This document shows positions 38,742-48,907 of a DNA stretch of 64,000 nt, piece by piece. The position numbers and the translations under genes are program-made. Origin of the DNA: Sinomonas atrocyanea (GTDB lineage: Bacteria > Actinomycetota > Actinomycetes > Actinomycetales > Micrococcaceae); contig NZ_JAUSRH010000004.1 of the NCBI RefSeq assembly GCF_030811715.1, positions 124,001 to 188,000 of the forward strand, in the 5' to 3' direction. The notes under the pieces were generated by a model. That model had not been told where the DNA came from. It made no database searches and was given only the letters and a program-made list of their open reading frames with translations. Positions within the stretch are counted from its first letter, which is position 1; every line of letters starts with the position of its first letter.

Positions 38742-41468
38742 ATGAACCGCGAGGCCGCCGCCGAGACCGGGGTCCACGTGGATCCGCGTGCCTCAGTGGA
38801 CCGGCTCCTGCGGGACCTGCGCTCGAGCCGCCGCGGCCTGACCGCCCGGGAGGCGGTGCGGCGCCAAGTGGTCTACGGGCCCAACGCGCTCACGCGGAGG
38901 GGCGGCCGCCGGTGGCCCCGGCAGATCCTCGGCCAGCTCACCCAGCCGCTCGCCCTCCTGCTCTGGCTGGCCGCCGTCCTGAGCTGGGTGACGGGATCCG
39001 GAGCCCTCGCCGCCGCCATCGTCGCCGTGATCGTCCTCAACGCGGCGTTCGCGTTCCTCCAGGAGCGCCACGCCGAGCACGCCGTCGAGGCCCTCGCCGC
39101 CTACCTGCCGCCCTCGGCCCGCGCTGTCCGCGACGGCCAGGAGGTGCTCGTCGACGCCCGGCTCCTCGTCCCCGGGGACGTGATCGTGGTGCGCGAGGGC
39201 GACCGCGTCTCGGCCGATGCGCGGCTCCTGGCCGGCTCGGTGGAGATGGACGTCTCGACCCTCACGGGAGAATCGCTGCCCGTGCTGCGCAGCGCCGACG
39301 CCGGAGGCCCGCTCGCGCAGCGCCTCCTGGAGGCCTCGGACTCGGTGTTCAGCGGCACGAGCTGCACGGGCGGCGAGGCGACCGCGCTGGTCTTCGCCAC
39401 CGGCATGCACACGGAGCTGGGCCGCATCGCGGCACTGTCGGAGAGGGTCGGCCACGAAAGCAGCCCGCTCGAGAAGCAGGTGACCCGCGTCGCCCGGGTG
39501 ATTGCCGTCGTCGCCCTCCTCATGGGCGGAGCCTTCATCCCGGTCGGCACCCTCCTGGCCGGCCTGCCCCTCGGCGACGCGATGAACTTCGCGATCGGGC
39601 TCCTCGTGGCCAACGTCCCCGAAGGACTGCTGCCCACGATCACGCTCGCCCTCGCCGTCGGCGTCCGGGTGCTGGCCCGCGAGGGCGCGCTCGTGAAGCG
39701 GATCTCCGCGGTCGAGACGCTCGGCTCCACGAGCGTGGTCTGCACCGACAAGACCGGCACCCTGACCATGAACAGGATGCGGGCCGTGGCACTGTGGACC
39801 CCGGAGACGGGGACCGTGACGGTCGACGCCGCCCTCCCGCCTGCCGCTGGCGGCTCGGGCCTCGCCCGGCTCGCCGCCGCGGCCGTGGCCTGCAGCAACG
39901 CGAGCCTCGGTGCAGACGGCACCGAGGCCGGCGACCCGACCGAGCTGGCCTTCCTGCACGCCGCCCGGGCGCTCGGGCTGCCCAGCGGCCGGGAAGGCGT
40001 CACCAGGCTCGCCCAGTTCCACTTCGACCCGGCGCTGCGGCGCATGTCCACGGTCGACGCCGAGGGCAGCGGGGCCTGGGTCCACTGCAAGGGCGCGCCC
40101 GAGGAGCTGCTGCCGCTGTGCCGCTGGGCGGCCGCCCCGGGCGGAGGCCGGACGCCGCTCTCCGAGGCTGAGCGCGCCCAGGTGGTTGCGGCCGTGGACG
40201 CGTGGGCCGAGCAGGGGCTGCGCGTGCTCGCCGTGGCCGAGCGCAGCGTTGCGGGAGACCCGGCCGCGCTCACCCGGGCTGAGGCCGAGAGCGGGCTCAC
40301 CCTGCTGGGCGTTGCCGCGCTGCTGGACCCGCCGCGGCCCGAGGTCTCGGACGCCGTGGCCAGCTGCCACGCCGCGGGGATCCGGCTCATCATCGTCACC
40401 GGCGACCACGGCCTGACCGCCCGCGGGGTCGCCGCGCGCGTGGGGATCGGGGGCGGGGACATCCGCGTGGTCAACGGCACCGAGCTGGACGCCATGCCCG
40501 AGGCCGAGCTCGACGCGCTGCTCGGCACGGAGCAGGAGCTCATCTTCGCGCGCAGCTCCCCCGAGGCGAAGCTGAGGATCGCCGATTCGCTCCGCGACCT
40601 CGGTTACGTCGTCGCGATGACGGGCGACGGCGTCAATGACGCTCCGGCGCTGCACCGCGCCGACATCGGGGTCGCCATGGGCCGGTCCGGCACGGACGTG
40701 GCGCGGGAGGCCGCCGCCATGGTGCTCACGGACGACGACTTCGCCTCCATCGTCAGCGCGGTCCGCTCGGGGCGCCGTGTCTACGACAACGTGCGCAAGT
40801 TCATCGTCTACATCTTCGCCCACGCGACCCCCGAGGTCGTGCCGTTCCTCCTCTATGCCGTGGCCGGCGGGGCGGTGCCGCTGCCCCTGACGGTCATGCA
40901 GATCCTTGCCGTGGACCTGGGCACGGAGACGCTGCCGGCGCTCGCCCTCGGCCGCGAGCCCGAGGAGCCCGGCACGATGGAGCGGCCGCCCCGCGAGCGC
41001 GGGCAGAACGTGATCGACGGTCCCATGCTCGCCCGCGCGTGGGGGCTGCTGGGCGGCGTCTCGGCCGTCCTGGTCACGGGCGTCTTCCTCGCGGCCCTCC
41101 TCGCCGGGGGATGGCACTACGGCGAGTCCACCGCTTCCGGCCACCTCCACGCAGTATGGGTGCAGGCCACCACGATGTCCTTCCTCGGGATCGTCGCGTG
41201 CCAGATCGGCACCGCGTTCGCTGCGCGCACCCAGACCGCTTCCCTCCCCCAGATCGGAGTGGGCACCAACCGCCTCCTGCTGTGGGGCATCGCCTTCGAG
41301 ATCGCCTTCTCCGCGGCCATCGTCTGCGTCCCGCCGCTGCAGGCCGTCTTCGGGACGGCGGTCCCGGCTCCCTGGCAGCTGCTCCTGCTCGTCCCATTCC
41401 CGTTCGTGGTGTGGGGCGCAGACGAGATCTTCCGATGGTTCCGCCGGCATCGGGCCCTCCGGCTCTGA
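38742..41468 (+). CDS. P2-type cation-transporting ATPase
   Basis: A 908-residue P-type ATPase. Order of domains: cation ATPase N-terminus (~10-80), TM1-2, actuator domain with STLTGES, TM3-4, phosphorylation site [11 protein letters not shown], nucleotide domain with [10 protein letters not shown], hinge [12 protein letters not shown], then six C-terminal helices. The TM4 motif reads [21 protein letters not shown]; the N-V-P-E-G-L-L form is the one of Na+,K+- and H+,K+-ATPases rather than the A-I-P-E-G-L-P of bacterial Ca2+ pumps. The ion is therefore open: Ca2+, Na+ or K+/H+ are possible. The start at 38742 follows GCGGAG; an upstream in-frame start is less likely. No partner gene is evident. 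Confidence 0.92.
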   Translation: MNREAAAETGVHVDPRASVDRLLRDLRSSRRGLTAREAVRRQVVYGPNALTRRGGRRWPRQILGQLTQPLALLLWLAAVLSWVTGSGALAAAIVAVIVLNAAFAFLQERHAEHAVEALAAYLPPSARAVRDGQEVLVDARLLVPGDVIVVREGDRVSADARLLAGSVEMDVSTLTGESLPVLRSADAGGPLAQRLLEASDSVFSGTSCTGGEATALVFATGMHTELGRIAALSERVGHESSPLEKQVTRVARVIAVVALLMGGAFIPVGTLLAGLPLGDAMNFAIGLLVANVPEGLLPTITLALAVGVRVLAREGALVKRISAVETLGSTSVVCTDKTGTLTMNRMRAVALWTPETGTVTVDAALPPAAGGSGLARLAAAAVACSNASLGADGTEAGDPTELAFLHAARALGLPSGREGVTRLAQFHFDPALRRMSTVDAEGSGAWVHCKGAPEELLPLCRWAAAPGGGRTPLSEAERAQVVAAVDAWAEQGLRVLAVAERSVAGDPAALTRAEAESGLTLLGVAALLDPPRPEVSDAVASCHAAGIRLIIVTGDHGLTARGVAARVGIGGGDIRVVNGTELDAMPEAELDALLGTEQELIFARSSPEAKLRIADSLRDLGYVVAMTGDGVNDAPALHRADIGVAMGRSGTDVAREAAAMVLTDDDFASIVSAVRSGRRVYDNVRKFIVYIFAHATPEVVPFLLYAVAGGAVPLPLTVMQILAVDLGTETLPALALGREPEEPGTMERPPRERGQNVIDGPMLARAWGLLGGVSAVLVTGVFLAALLAGGWHYGESTASGHLHAVWVQATTMSFLGIVACQIGTAFAARTQTASLPQIGVGTNRLLLWGIAFEIAFSAAIVCVPPLQAVFGTAVPAPWQLLLLVPFPFVVWGADEIFRWFRRHRALRL

Positions 41469-41482
41469 CGTCGGCGGGATCG

Positions 41483-43159
41483 CTAGTGATGGTGTCCAGC
41501 CCAGAGCTGCAGCCACAGCAGCAGCCGAGTGTCGGCGTCGCCGAGGTCAATGCCGAACACGGGGTGGATGCGCGAGAGGCGGTAGCGGACGGTGTTCACG
41601 TGGAGTCCGAGCTGCTTCGCCGCTTCGATGGCGTTGCTGCCGACATCAAGATAGACACGGAGCGTTTCGGCAAAGGACGTCTTGTGCTCGGCATCGTAGT
41701 CAGCAATCAGCGTTGCATACTCACCAGGAAGATGGCCTGCCTGCTCCAGTTCCATGACCATGTGGCGCAGGCTGAGCCGAGCGCCCAATGACTCCCGGTC
41801 GGCGACCACGCCCCCGGACTCGGCCGTCACCCGACCTCCGTCGAGGTCGCGGACGAGCTCGGCGAGCACCGCTTCTGCATCCGTTCGTGATTGCTCCAAC
41901 CTGTTCAGCGGAGCGATTCCGCCGAGGCCGGCGACGACCGGGCGGGAAAGCACTCGCGCCCCGTTCTGCACAACGCGCAGTATCGCTTCCCGATGGAACC
42001 GCCGCGAGGACTCATCAGTGTGGGGCAGAACGATGTACACGATGTGGTCAGCGAGACCGCAGACGGCGGAGGGGAGGCGCACCGCGCACGCCGTTCGCAC
42101 GACGTCGAACAGTCGCAGACGCGCCTGCAGCGTCTCAAGCGGATCAGGCTGCAGGGGCCACGAGCTGACGGCTGCGATCCGCACCGACGCTGAGGTGATG
42201 CCCAGTCTCAGGGCAGTCAGCTCCGCCCGTTCAGGTTCGAACAGCAGCGGCTTCACCAGATCGACCTGCCGGGTCAGATTGGACACGTAGGTCGTGCGGC
42301 GGTGCAGGAGGTGCAGAGCCGCGACATTCCCGGCCTCCCTCATCACCCGGGCGGTATCGGCTCCGATGCTCTCCGCCGAGGTCAGCAGCCACAGCGAACC
42401 GAGCACCGAGTCGGCCGCGCGGATGGCCACAGCACAGCGCCTGAGTCCGGGCTCCTCGGTCACCACGTCGACGACGTCGCGAGAGGCGTGCACCCGCCGG
42501 TAGTCGACGTCGTTCTGTTCGGTCTGCGGAACATGCAGGCGCAGAATCGAATTCCGTCTGGTGTCGTCGATCGGCTGGTCCGGCAGCGTCGAGTAGGCGA
42601 GAATCGTCTGCTCGGGGTCAGCGATGGCGATCGCGCCTCCAGCAAGTCCGGCCACGGTGTTGGCCAGGTCGAAGAGATCTCCTGGTCGGATATCCACAAG
42701 TGTTCGCCCGGTAGTCCGGTGGGGAGCGACTGCCGCGTCGATGATCTCGGCGAGCTGGTTCCACGGTGTGGAGTCCGCAGCGCGGAACAGGGCCAATCCC
42801 ACCGCCCGGGCCGCCTCCCGAAGCTGCTCGTCCGAAGCTGCGTTGGCCTTGTAGACCAGGGCCGCATACCCCGCCTCTTTCAGCTCCTCGAGGCGGCGGC
42901 GAAGGCGCTTTCCCGAAAGGGACAGACCGATGCCCAGAGCGACCGCACCGGGGAAAGGGGTCGGCTGCGCATTCGGGTCATAGAGGACCGACCCGGAGAC
43001 ACAACGATCGCGAGCGCCGGCGCCCTCCACCAAGCGGACGAACTCCGTTCCGATAAGCCTGCTCATCGAGTCCACAGTGGGAAGGCCTTCATCGACGGTC
43101 GGCGCGACGGGCCGGGCCGGCCCTGGTGCCTCGCCGCCCAGCTCTTGGTAGTTGATCAC
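41483..43159 (-). CDS. PucR family transcriptional regulator
   Basis: A 558-residue regulator. Residues ~145-300 look like a GAF-type sensor; the C-terminal ~60 residues are the PucR helix-turn-helix (FAETLRVYLDVGSNAIEAAKQLGLHVNTVRYRLSRIHPVFGIDL). PucR-type proteins are activators of catabolic operons (purines, amino acids, hydroxy acids). It is divergent from the oxidase-ABC transporter operon starting at 43260 and is the likely regulator of it. The GTG at 43159 lacks a clear Shine-Dalgarno; a Met at residue 32 is an alternative start. The gene appears lower in GC than its neighbours. Confidence 0.9.
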   Translation of the reverse strand: MINYQELGGEAPGPARPVAPTVDEGLPTVDSMSRLIGTEFVRLVEGAGARDRCVSGSVLYDPNAQPTPFPGAVALGIGLSLSGKRLRRRLEELKEAGYAALVYKANAASDEQLREAARAVGLALFRAADSTPWNQLAEIIDAAVAPHRTTGRTLVDIRPGDLFDLANTVAGLAGGAIAIADPEQTILAYSTLPDQPIDDTRRNSILRLHVPQTEQNDVDYRRVHASRDVVDVVTEEPGLRRCAVAIRAADSVLGSLWLLTSAESIGADTARVMREAGNVAALHLLHRRTTYVSNLTRQVDLVKPLLFEPERAELTALRLGITSASVRIAAVSSWPLQPDPLETLQARLRLFDVVRTACAVRLPSAVCGLADHIVYIVLPHTDESSRRFHREAILRVVQNGARVLSRPVVAGLGGIAPLNRLEQSRTDAEAVLAELVRDLDGGRVTAESGGVVADRESLGARLSLRHMVMELEQAGHLPGEYATLIADYDAEHKTSFAETLRVYLDVGSNAIEAAKQLGLHVNTVRYRLSRIHPVFGIDLGDADTRLLLWLQLWAGHHH

Positions 43160-43259
43160 AATCGTCTGGCCGTCCGTTCGTCGCTAGGTCCATGGTGAGA
43201 CGAGGCTTCCGATTTTAGGGTGAATTCAGGCTCAATGGCCCACCATCGAAAGGCGCCAC

Positions 43260-44546
43260 GTGAAGTTCAGTGACATCAGGCAGCTCGTGCAGGTCAAGGC
43301 ACCTGTCGTGTCGAGGCAACGCAGAGTTCTGGCCAACGCCTACAACGTGGCGGAATTCCGCGCGGCCGCACGCCGCGTCCTTCCTGCCGGCATCTTCGAC
43401 TACCTGGACGGCGGCTCCGAGGACGAGGTCACCCTGCGGCGCAACCGAGAGGTGTTCGGAGCGTGGGGCCTGATGCCGTCGTGGGGGCCCGTATCTGGCC
43501 CCGATACCTCCACTTCCTTGCTGGGGAGAAGGAGTGCGCTGCCGGTGATGCTCACTCCGACGGGGGCAACGAGGCTGTTCCATCCCGAAGGTGAGCTGGC
43601 TGTTGCCGAGGGCGCGGCTGCGGCAGGAATACCGTACGGATTGGCCGGGATGAGCACGGTGGCGATGGAATCGATCGCCGAGCGCTTCCCGGACCTCGAC
43701 CGCTGGTTCAACTTCGGACTCTCCCGGGACGCCGACGTCCGCGACGAGAAGCTGGCACGCTGCAAGGCGGCGGGCTTCAACACCCTCATCGTCGGTGTGG
43801 ACACCCGAGCACTGGGGTCCAGGGAACGGGACCTGCGCAACGGTTTCACCGCTCCGCCCAGCCTGACCCTCTCGACCCTCGTCGACATCGCCAGCCGTCC
43901 GGGCTGGTGGGCCAACTTCCTCCGCGCGGAGGGGCTCAGCTTTCCGAACCTGTCTCCCCTGGGCTCCAACCCCACCGTGACGCCCTCGATGTGGCAACAG
44001 ATTCTCGGGCACTCCGACTCGAGCAGCGGCTGGGCAGAATTGGAAGCGCTCCGCGAGGTCTGGGACGGGAAGATCGTTCTCAAGGGCTGCGTGAACCCTG
44101 CCGACGTTGCCCGCGCGGCCAGCATCGGCCTCGACGCAGTGCAGCTCAGCAATCACGGCGGCCGCCAGCTGGACCACATGCTCAGCCCTATGGAGGTCCT
44201 GCAGGAATCCCGTCAGCGGGCGGGAAGCGCACTGGAGATCTTTGTCGACTCCGGCATCCGCCGTGGAAGCGACGTCGTCAAGGCCATAGCCCTCGGCGCG
44301 GACGGCTGTGCCATCGGCCGACCCTATCTGTACGGCTTGGTCGCCGCGGGCTCCGCCGGGGTCAGCCGGATCATCGAGATCTTCGGCGAGGAGCTGCGCC
44401 GGACCATGACGCTTGTGGGAGTCTCCACAGTGGCCGAGCTGAAGTCCAGAGGATCAGAGATCGTGCGAGATCTGAGGCATGCTGCTGAGGCGGGAGCCGA
44501 GGCTCCGGCACGCGCCAAAGAAGCACCGCTGCTCACCACGAACTGA
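43260..44546 (+). CDS. FMN-dependent 2-hydroxy-acid oxidase family protein, substrate-tyrosine-less variant
   Basis: A 428-residue TIM-barrel flavoprotein of the lactate dehydrogenase/glycolate oxidase family. Catalytic and FMN residues are present: Lys275 (IVLKG), His299 and Arg302 (LSNHGGRQLDH), Asp181 and Arg188 (GVDTRALGSRERD), and DSGIRRGSDVVKAIALGADGCAIGRPYLYG. The two tyrosines that bind the substrate carboxylate and hydroxyl in glycolate oxidase (Tyr24, Tyr129) are replaced: the first by Phe33 (NVAEFRAAAR), the second by Gly153 (WFNFGLSRD where W-F-Q-L-Y is usual). Lactate or glycolate is therefore an unsafe prediction. The start is a GTG after GAAAGG. It leads an operon with an ABC importer. 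Confidence 0.85.
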   Translation: MKFSDIRQLVQVKAPVVSRQRRVLANAYNVAEFRAAARRVLPAGIFDYLDGGSEDEVTLRRNREVFGAWGLMPSWGPVSGPDTSTSLLGRRSALPVMLTPTGATRLFHPEGELAVAEGAAAAGIPYGLAGMSTVAMESIAERFPDLDRWFNFGLSRDADVRDEKLARCKAAGFNTLIVGVDTRALGSRERDLRNGFTAPPSLTLSTLVDIASRPGWWANFLRAEGLSFPNLSPLGSNPTVTPSMWQQILGHSDSSSGWAELEALREVWDGKIVLKGCVNPADVARAASIGLDAVQLSNHGGRQLDHMLSPMEVLQESRQRAGSALEIFVDSGIRRGSDVVKAIALGADGCAIGRPYLYGLVAAGSAGVSRIIEIFGEELRRTMTLVGVSTVAELKSRGSEIVRDLRHAAEAGAEAPARAKEAPLLTTN

Positions 44547-44604
44547 CCGCTTTCCCCACATCGCCTGGATTCGAGCAGGCGACCCGCCAAACGAAGGATC
44601 ATCC

Positions 44605-45522
44605 ATGCGCCTCAGCTACAAAGTCCCGGCACTTGCCGCCACGGCCGTCCTGCTCCTGACCGGATGCGTCGACAACTCCGGATCAGCCGCGAATGGGGCG
44701 TCGGGGTCCGCAGGTTCCCCGGGCTCTGCCGATACGACGACTGTCAAGAAGGACGATGCACTTGCAGCCCTCCTGCCGGACAAGATGAAGAGTGCTGGGA
44801 CGCTCAACGTCGGAATGGCCAACAACTACCCGCCGAACGAGTTCAAGGACCCCAACGGGGCGCCGGCCGGCTGGTCCGTCGACCTGACCAAAGCGTTGGG
44901 CCAGAAGCTGGGGCTGAAGGTCAATTTCGACATCGGCACGTTCGACAACATCCTGCCTGCGGTGAAGGCGGGAAAGGACGACATGGGCATGTCCTCCTTC
45001 AGCGACACCGTGGAGCGTGAGAAGCAGGTCGATTTCGTCAATTACTACTCCGCCGGCATCCAGTGGGCGTCCCCGGCGGGAAAGACGGTCGACCCGAAGA
45101 ACGCGTGCGGGCTCAAGGTGGCGGTGCAGGCGACCACCTACGAGGACACGCATGAGGTGCCGGCCAAGTCCAAGGCATGCACGGACGCCGGAAAGCCGGC
45201 CATCTCGGTCTTCAAGTTCGACACGCAGGACCAGGCCACCAACGCCCTCGCAGTCGGACAGGTCGATGCCATGAGCGCCGATTCGCCCGTGACCCTTTAC
45301 GCCATTTCCCAGACGAAGGGTAAGCTGCAGACCGCCGGGGACGCGTTCGAGGTGGCCCCGTACGGGATGCCGGTTGCCAAGGACAGCGCCTTCAAGACGG
45401 TGCTGCAGAAGGCCCTCCAGGCCCTCATCGACGACGGCACTTACCAGAAGATCCTTTCCAAGTGGGGCGTGGAAAGCGGCGGGGTCAAGACCGCCACCGT
45501 CAACATCGCTTCGAAAGGCTAA
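44605..45522 (+). CDS. ABC transporter substrate-binding lipoprotein, polar amino acid type
   Basis: A 305-residue periplasmic-binding-fold lipoprotein. The signal peptide ends in the lipobox LLLTGC (Cys21), followed by a Ser/Gly-rich linker to ~residue 45. The SBP family 3 domain starts at GTLNVGMANNYPPNEFKDPNG and shows WSVDLTKALGQKLGL and DDMGMSSFSDTVEREKQVDFV. Family 3 proteins bind amino acids, opines or related small acids. Shine-Dalgarno GAAGGA. It stands between the hydroxy-acid oxidase-like gene and the permease; the order suggests that the imported compound, or a product of it, is the oxidase substrate. Confidence 0.93.
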   Translation: MRLSYKVPALAATAVLLLTGCVDNSGSAANGASGSAGSPGSADTTTVKKDDALAALLPDKMKSAGTLNVGMANNYPPNEFKDPNGAPAGWSVDLTKALGQKLGLKVNFDIGTFDNILPAVKAGKDDMGMSSFSDTVEREKQVDFVNYYSAGIQWASPAGKTVDPKNACGLKVAVQATTYEDTHEVPAKSKACTDAGKPAISVFKFDTQDQATNALAVGQVDAMSADSPVTLYAISQTKGKLQTAGDAFEVAPYGMPVAKDSAFKTVLQKALQALIDDGTYQKILSKWGVESGGVKTATVNIASKG

Positions 45523-45528
45523 GCATCG

Positions 45529-46518
45529 ATGAATCCCCGGGACCCCGGCCGTACAGGCGCAGCCGACGCTGAGTCCGCGGACGCCGGGCAGGAAGGCGAA
45601 GCGATCAAGGCGATTCCGCTCCGTCACCCGTGGCGCAACCTCGTCGCGGTGATCCTTGTCCTGATGCTGGCCGTCTTCATCATCGATGCAGCGCAGCGGG
45701 AAGACTACGGCTGGGCCGACGTCGGCAAGTACGTCTTCGACAAGCGCATCAGCGCAGCCGCTCTGGTCACCCTCCAGCTGACCGTCTATGCGATGGTCAT
45801 CGCGATCACGTTGGGTCTGGTGCTGGCCATCATGCGCCTCTCCCCCAACCCCGTGCTGAAGAGCATCGCCTGGCTGTACATCTGGATCTTCCGCGGCACA
45901 CCGGTCTACGTGCAGCTGGTCTTCTGGGGCATCATCCCGCTGATCTACCCCGACCTCACGTTCGGTATCCCGTTCATGACCCCGTGGGTCTCAGTTCCCA
46001 ACAGCATCTTCACGAATCTCTTCGTCACGGCCGCCATAGGGCTGGGCCTCAACGAGGCGTCCTACATGTCTGAAATCGTCAGGGCCGGGCTCCTCGCCGT
46101 GGACAGGGGACAGGAGGAGGCATCCCGCGCTCTGGCGATGTCCTGGGGACAGACGATGCGTTACGTCGTCGTTCCCCAGGCGATGCGCATCATTGTCCCG
46201 CCGACTGGCAATGAGATCATCTCGATGCTGAAGACCACCTCGCTGGTAGCCGCGATCCCCCTGAGCATCGACTTGTACGGGGTGTCCCGCGGGATCTCCG
46301 CCGTCACGTTCACCCCCGTGCCTCTGCTGATCGTCGCCTCTCTCTGGTACCTGCTCTTCACCTCGGTCCTCATGGTGGGCCAGCACTTCATAGAGAAGCG
46401 GTTCTCCCGCGGATCCGGCCAGCGCCGCGAAGGCAAGGGGCCGCACCCCGAAGGCACAGAAGCGAGCATGGCGCTTCCCCCGGCTCCGACGGGCAACGAA
46501 GCAGGAGGCAAGGGATGA
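45529..46518 (+). CDS. Amino-acid-type ABC transporter permease
   Basis: A 329-residue inner-membrane permease of the HisM/GlnP type. The N-terminal ~45 residues are hydrophilic, followed by a helix ([16 protein letters not shown]), the core [34 protein letters not shown] and the EAA loop [28 protein letters not shown]. About 30 Gly/Pro/Glu-rich residues close the protein. Only one permease is encoded, so it probably acts as a homodimer. It starts 6 bases after the binding protein and overlaps the ATPase gene. Confidence 0.94.
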   Translation: MNPRDPGRTGAADAESADAGQEGEAIKAIPLRHPWRNLVAVILVLMLAVFIIDAAQREDYGWADVGKYVFDKRISAAALVTLQLTVYAMVIAITLGLVLAIMRLSPNPVLKSIAWLYIWIFRGTPVYVQLVFWGIIPLIYPDLTFGIPFMTPWVSVPNSIFTNLFVTAAIGLGLNEASYMSEIVRAGLLAVDRGQEEASRALAMSWGQTMRYVVVPQAMRIIVPPTGNEIISMLKTTSLVAAIPLSIDLYGVSRGISAVTFTPVPLLIVASLWYLLFTSVLMVGQHFIEKRFSRGSGQRREGKGPHPEGTEASMALPPAPTGNEAGGKG

Positions 46519-47282
46519 ACAGCGAACCCATGGTGGTCGCCGAGCGGGTGTCCAAGAGCTTCGGAGCCAATCGTGTGCTCAGGAGCATCAGCCTGAAGGT
46601 CCAGCCCGGCGAGGTGCTCTGCATCGTCGGGCCCAGCGGCTCGGGCAAGTCAACATTCCTCCGGTGCATCAATCACCTCGAACGGGTCGATGCAGGCCGG
46701 CTCTCAGTAGAGGGACAGCTGGTGGGGTACCGCCAGAAGGGGGGCAGGCTCTACGAGCTCAGGCCGAACGAGGCGGCGTACCAGCGCCGTGACATCGGCA
46801 TGGTCTTCCAACGGTTCAACCTCTTCCCGCACCTCACAGCGTTGGAGAACATCATTCTTGCCCCCATGAGGGTGAAGCGAAGCCCGAAGGCAGAGGCGAC
46901 GGCGCGGGCAATGGAACTCCTCGGGCGCGTCGGCCTAGCCGGCAAAGCCAATGAATATCCCGCGCACCTGTCCGGAGGCCAGCAGCAGCGCGTGGCCATT
47001 GCACGTGCCCTGGCGATGGACCCGAAGCTGATGCTGTTCGACGAGCCAACCAGCGCCCTCGACCCAGAACTGGTCGGGGAAGTACTCGACGTGATGAAGG
47101 AACTGGCCAGGAGCGGGATGACCATGATCGTGGTCACCCATGAAATGGGCTTTGCCCGCGAGGTCGCCGATTCGCTGGTCTTCATGGACGGAGGGGTCGT
47201 CGTCGAATCCGGAAACCCGCGCGACGTGCTGACGAACCCGCAGCACGAGCGCACGAAGGCGTTCCTCGCGAAAGTGCTCTAG
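46515..47282 (+). CDS. Amino-acid-type ABC transporter ATP-binding protein
   Basis: A 255-residue GlnQ/HisP-type ATPase. Walker [11 protein letters not shown]-loop [17 protein letters not shown], signature [15 protein letters not shown], Walker [16 protein letters not shown] and switch His in VTHEMGFA are all intact. It has the ~12-residue insertion after the first subdomain ([20 protein letters not shown]) seen in some members. Its ATG overlaps the permease stop (ATGA). It completes the oxidase-binding protein-permease-ATPase operon. Confidence 0.95.
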   Translation: MNSEPMVVAERVSKSFGANRVLRSISLKVQPGEVLCIVGPSGSGKSTFLRCINHLERVDAGRLSVEGQLVGYRQKGGRLYELRPNEAAYQRRDIGMVFQRFNLFPHLTALENIILAPMRVKRSPKAEATARAMELLGRVGLAGKANEYPAHLSGGQQQRVAIARALAMDPKLMLFDEPTSALDPELVGEVLDVMKELARSGMTMIVVTHEMGFAREVADSLVFMDGGVVVESGNPRDVLTNPQHERTKAFLAKVL

Positions 47283-47352
47283 ACACGAGGTGCGAGCCGC
47301 CGGGTGTTGCCCGCGGTGGGTCTCACGCCCCGACTGCCTCTTGTCTTGACCG

Positions 47353-48687
47353 ATGCAGGGCAGCGATCCGAGAGTGTCCCCTGTGAGGCGCGAGGCGGTC
47401 CGAGAATACCTGGCCAGTTCGCTCTGGGCGATGCCGACGGCTGCGGTCGTCGTTGCGCTCATCGTCGGCGCTTGGCTGTCCTCGGTCCTCGTCGATCCCG
47501 CGTCGCCCCTTGCTGTCCTGCTGTTCGAGGGGACCGCCGACGACGCGCGCAGCCTCCTCGTCAGCATCGCCAGCACCATGGTCACAGTCATCGCTCTGGT
47601 CCTCGGCCTGACGGTGGTGGCCCTCCAGCTCGCATCGACGCAGTTCAGCCCGCGGCTGTTGAGGAACTTCCTCCGGGACATCCCCAATCAGCTGACCTTG
47701 AGCGTCTTCGTCGCGACCTTCGCCTACAGCACGGCAGGGCTGTACACGGTCGGCATCGCCAGCGGCCAGCGCGTCGAGACCTATCCCCGGCTCGCCGTCA
47801 GCGGCGCGCTGCTCCTCCTGTTCGTGAGCATGGTCATGCTTGTCTACTTCGTGCACCATCTCGCGCATTCGATCCAGATCGACCAGGTGATGAAGGGCGT
47901 CGAGAAGGCGACGCTGAGAGTGCTCGAGCACTCCTTCGTCGAGGGAGACCCCCACGTGCGGCTGCCGACGCCGCCCGACGGTGCGATCGCCTTGTCTGCG
48001 GCGAGGTCCGGGTACGTCCAGGCGATCCATGTCGGGGCCCTCGTCGCGGCGCTGGAGGCCAGGAACCTGAGCGCCCTGATTGTCCCGATCGTCGGGCGCC
48101 ACGTCGTCGCGGGGACACCGCTCGCATGGGTCTGGGACACGGACGGCGGGGACCGGCCTTCGCTGGCTCCCCGGCCTCTGGCAGACCTGCGCCGGGTGAT
48201 TCTGCAGGCCGTCAGGGTCGGCTATGAACGCACCCTCGAACAGGATGTCGCCTTCGGCATCCGCCAGCTCGCCGACATCGCGTCCAAGGCACTCTCGCCC
48301 GCGGTGAATGACCCCTACACGGCGAACCAGGCAGTGGACCACCTGGCCTCGATCCTCGCTGCCCTCACCGTCCGGCAGCACGGGCCCCGAGCAGTGAGGG
48401 ACCGGCAGGGCGTGGTGCGGCTGCACGTGCCCGCCCGCGACTTCGAGTACCTCTTGGAGCTCGCGCTCGGACAGGTGCGCCGCTACGGGGCGAACGAGCC
48501 ACGCGTAGTCCGCGCTCTCCTTCGCGTATGCCGCGACGTCGGAGGGTTCGGCGACGAGGCCCACCGCGCCGTCGTCCGGCGCTACGTCGAGACGCTCCTC
48601 GACGATGTCCAGCGCATGGTTCCCCAAACCGCGGACCGCGAGCCCCTGCTGGCCGAAGGTGCCGCGGTCCTAGCGGTGCTCGCCTAG
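47353..48687 (+). CDS. DUF2254 membrane protein
   Basis: A 444-residue protein with four N-terminal membrane helices (about residues 25-45, 65-90, 110-130 and 145-170) and a large soluble C-terminal part. The helix-loop STMVTVIALVLGLTVVALQLASTQFSPRLLRNFLRD and the later FGIRQLADIASKALSPAVNDPYTA are hallmarks of DUF2254, a widespread family without established function. The assigned ATG lacks a good Shine-Dalgarno; a GTG at residue 9 is an alternative. It is probably monocistronic. Confidence 0.88.
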   Translation: MQGSDPRVSPVRREAVREYLASSLWAMPTAAVVVALIVGAWLSSVLVDPASPLAVLLFEGTADDARSLLVSIASTMVTVIALVLGLTVVALQLASTQFSPRLLRNFLRDIPNQLTLSVFVATFAYSTAGLYTVGIASGQRVETYPRLAVSGALLLLFVSMVMLVYFVHHLAHSIQIDQVMKGVEKATLRVLEHSFVEGDPHVRLPTPPDGAIALSAARSGYVQAIHVGALVAALEARNLSALIVPIVGRHVVAGTPLAWVWDTDGGDRPSLAPRPLADLRRVILQAVRVGYERTLEQDVAFGIRQLADIASKALSPAVNDPYTANQAVDHLASILAALTVRQHGPRAVRDRQGVVRLHVPARDFEYLLELALGQVRRYGANEPRVVRALLRVCRDVGGFGDEAHRAVVRRYVETLLDDVQRMVPQTADREPLLAEGAAVLAVLA

Positions 48688-48742
48688 ACCTCCGGGCCGC
48701 TCAAGCCTCGGCCGTCCACGTCCCTCCGATGCGTGAGGGTTG

Positions 48743-48907
48743 TCACCGGCCCCGCCGCCACGCGTCGAGTGCGGCCGCCCTGTCGCGCTCCCTCATGGCT
48801 TCCGCATTCTGGGAGAACCTCTTCTCGCTCTCTGCGATCATCGATGCGGCCCGTTCCAGCCGTCCGATCAGGCTCTCCAAACGGTCGAGTACCTCGTCGT
48901 CGCCCAT
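48743..48907 (-). CDS. Small helical protein of unknown function
   Basis: A 54-residue protein starting MGDDEVLDRLESLIGRLERA and rich in Glu, Arg and Ala with heptad-like spacing of Leu/Ile/Met, so a coiled coil is likely. The ATG at 48907 has an excellent GGAGGAAG Shine-Dalgarno. It lies on the strand opposite DUF2254. No family recognised. The 257-base region to its right (48908-49164) contains a small GC dyad (CCGGCC-GA-GGCCGG, 49016-49029) but no gene I can support. Confidence 0.6.
   Translation of the reverse strand: MGDDEVLDRLESLIGRLERAASMIAESEKRFSQNAEAMRERDRAAALDAWRRGR

Noticed and set aside
43260-44546. Straight annotation as L-lactate dehydrogenase LldD
   Set aside because: Both substrate tyrosines of that family are replaced and the neighbours are an amino-acid-type importer, so a precise substrate name is not justified.
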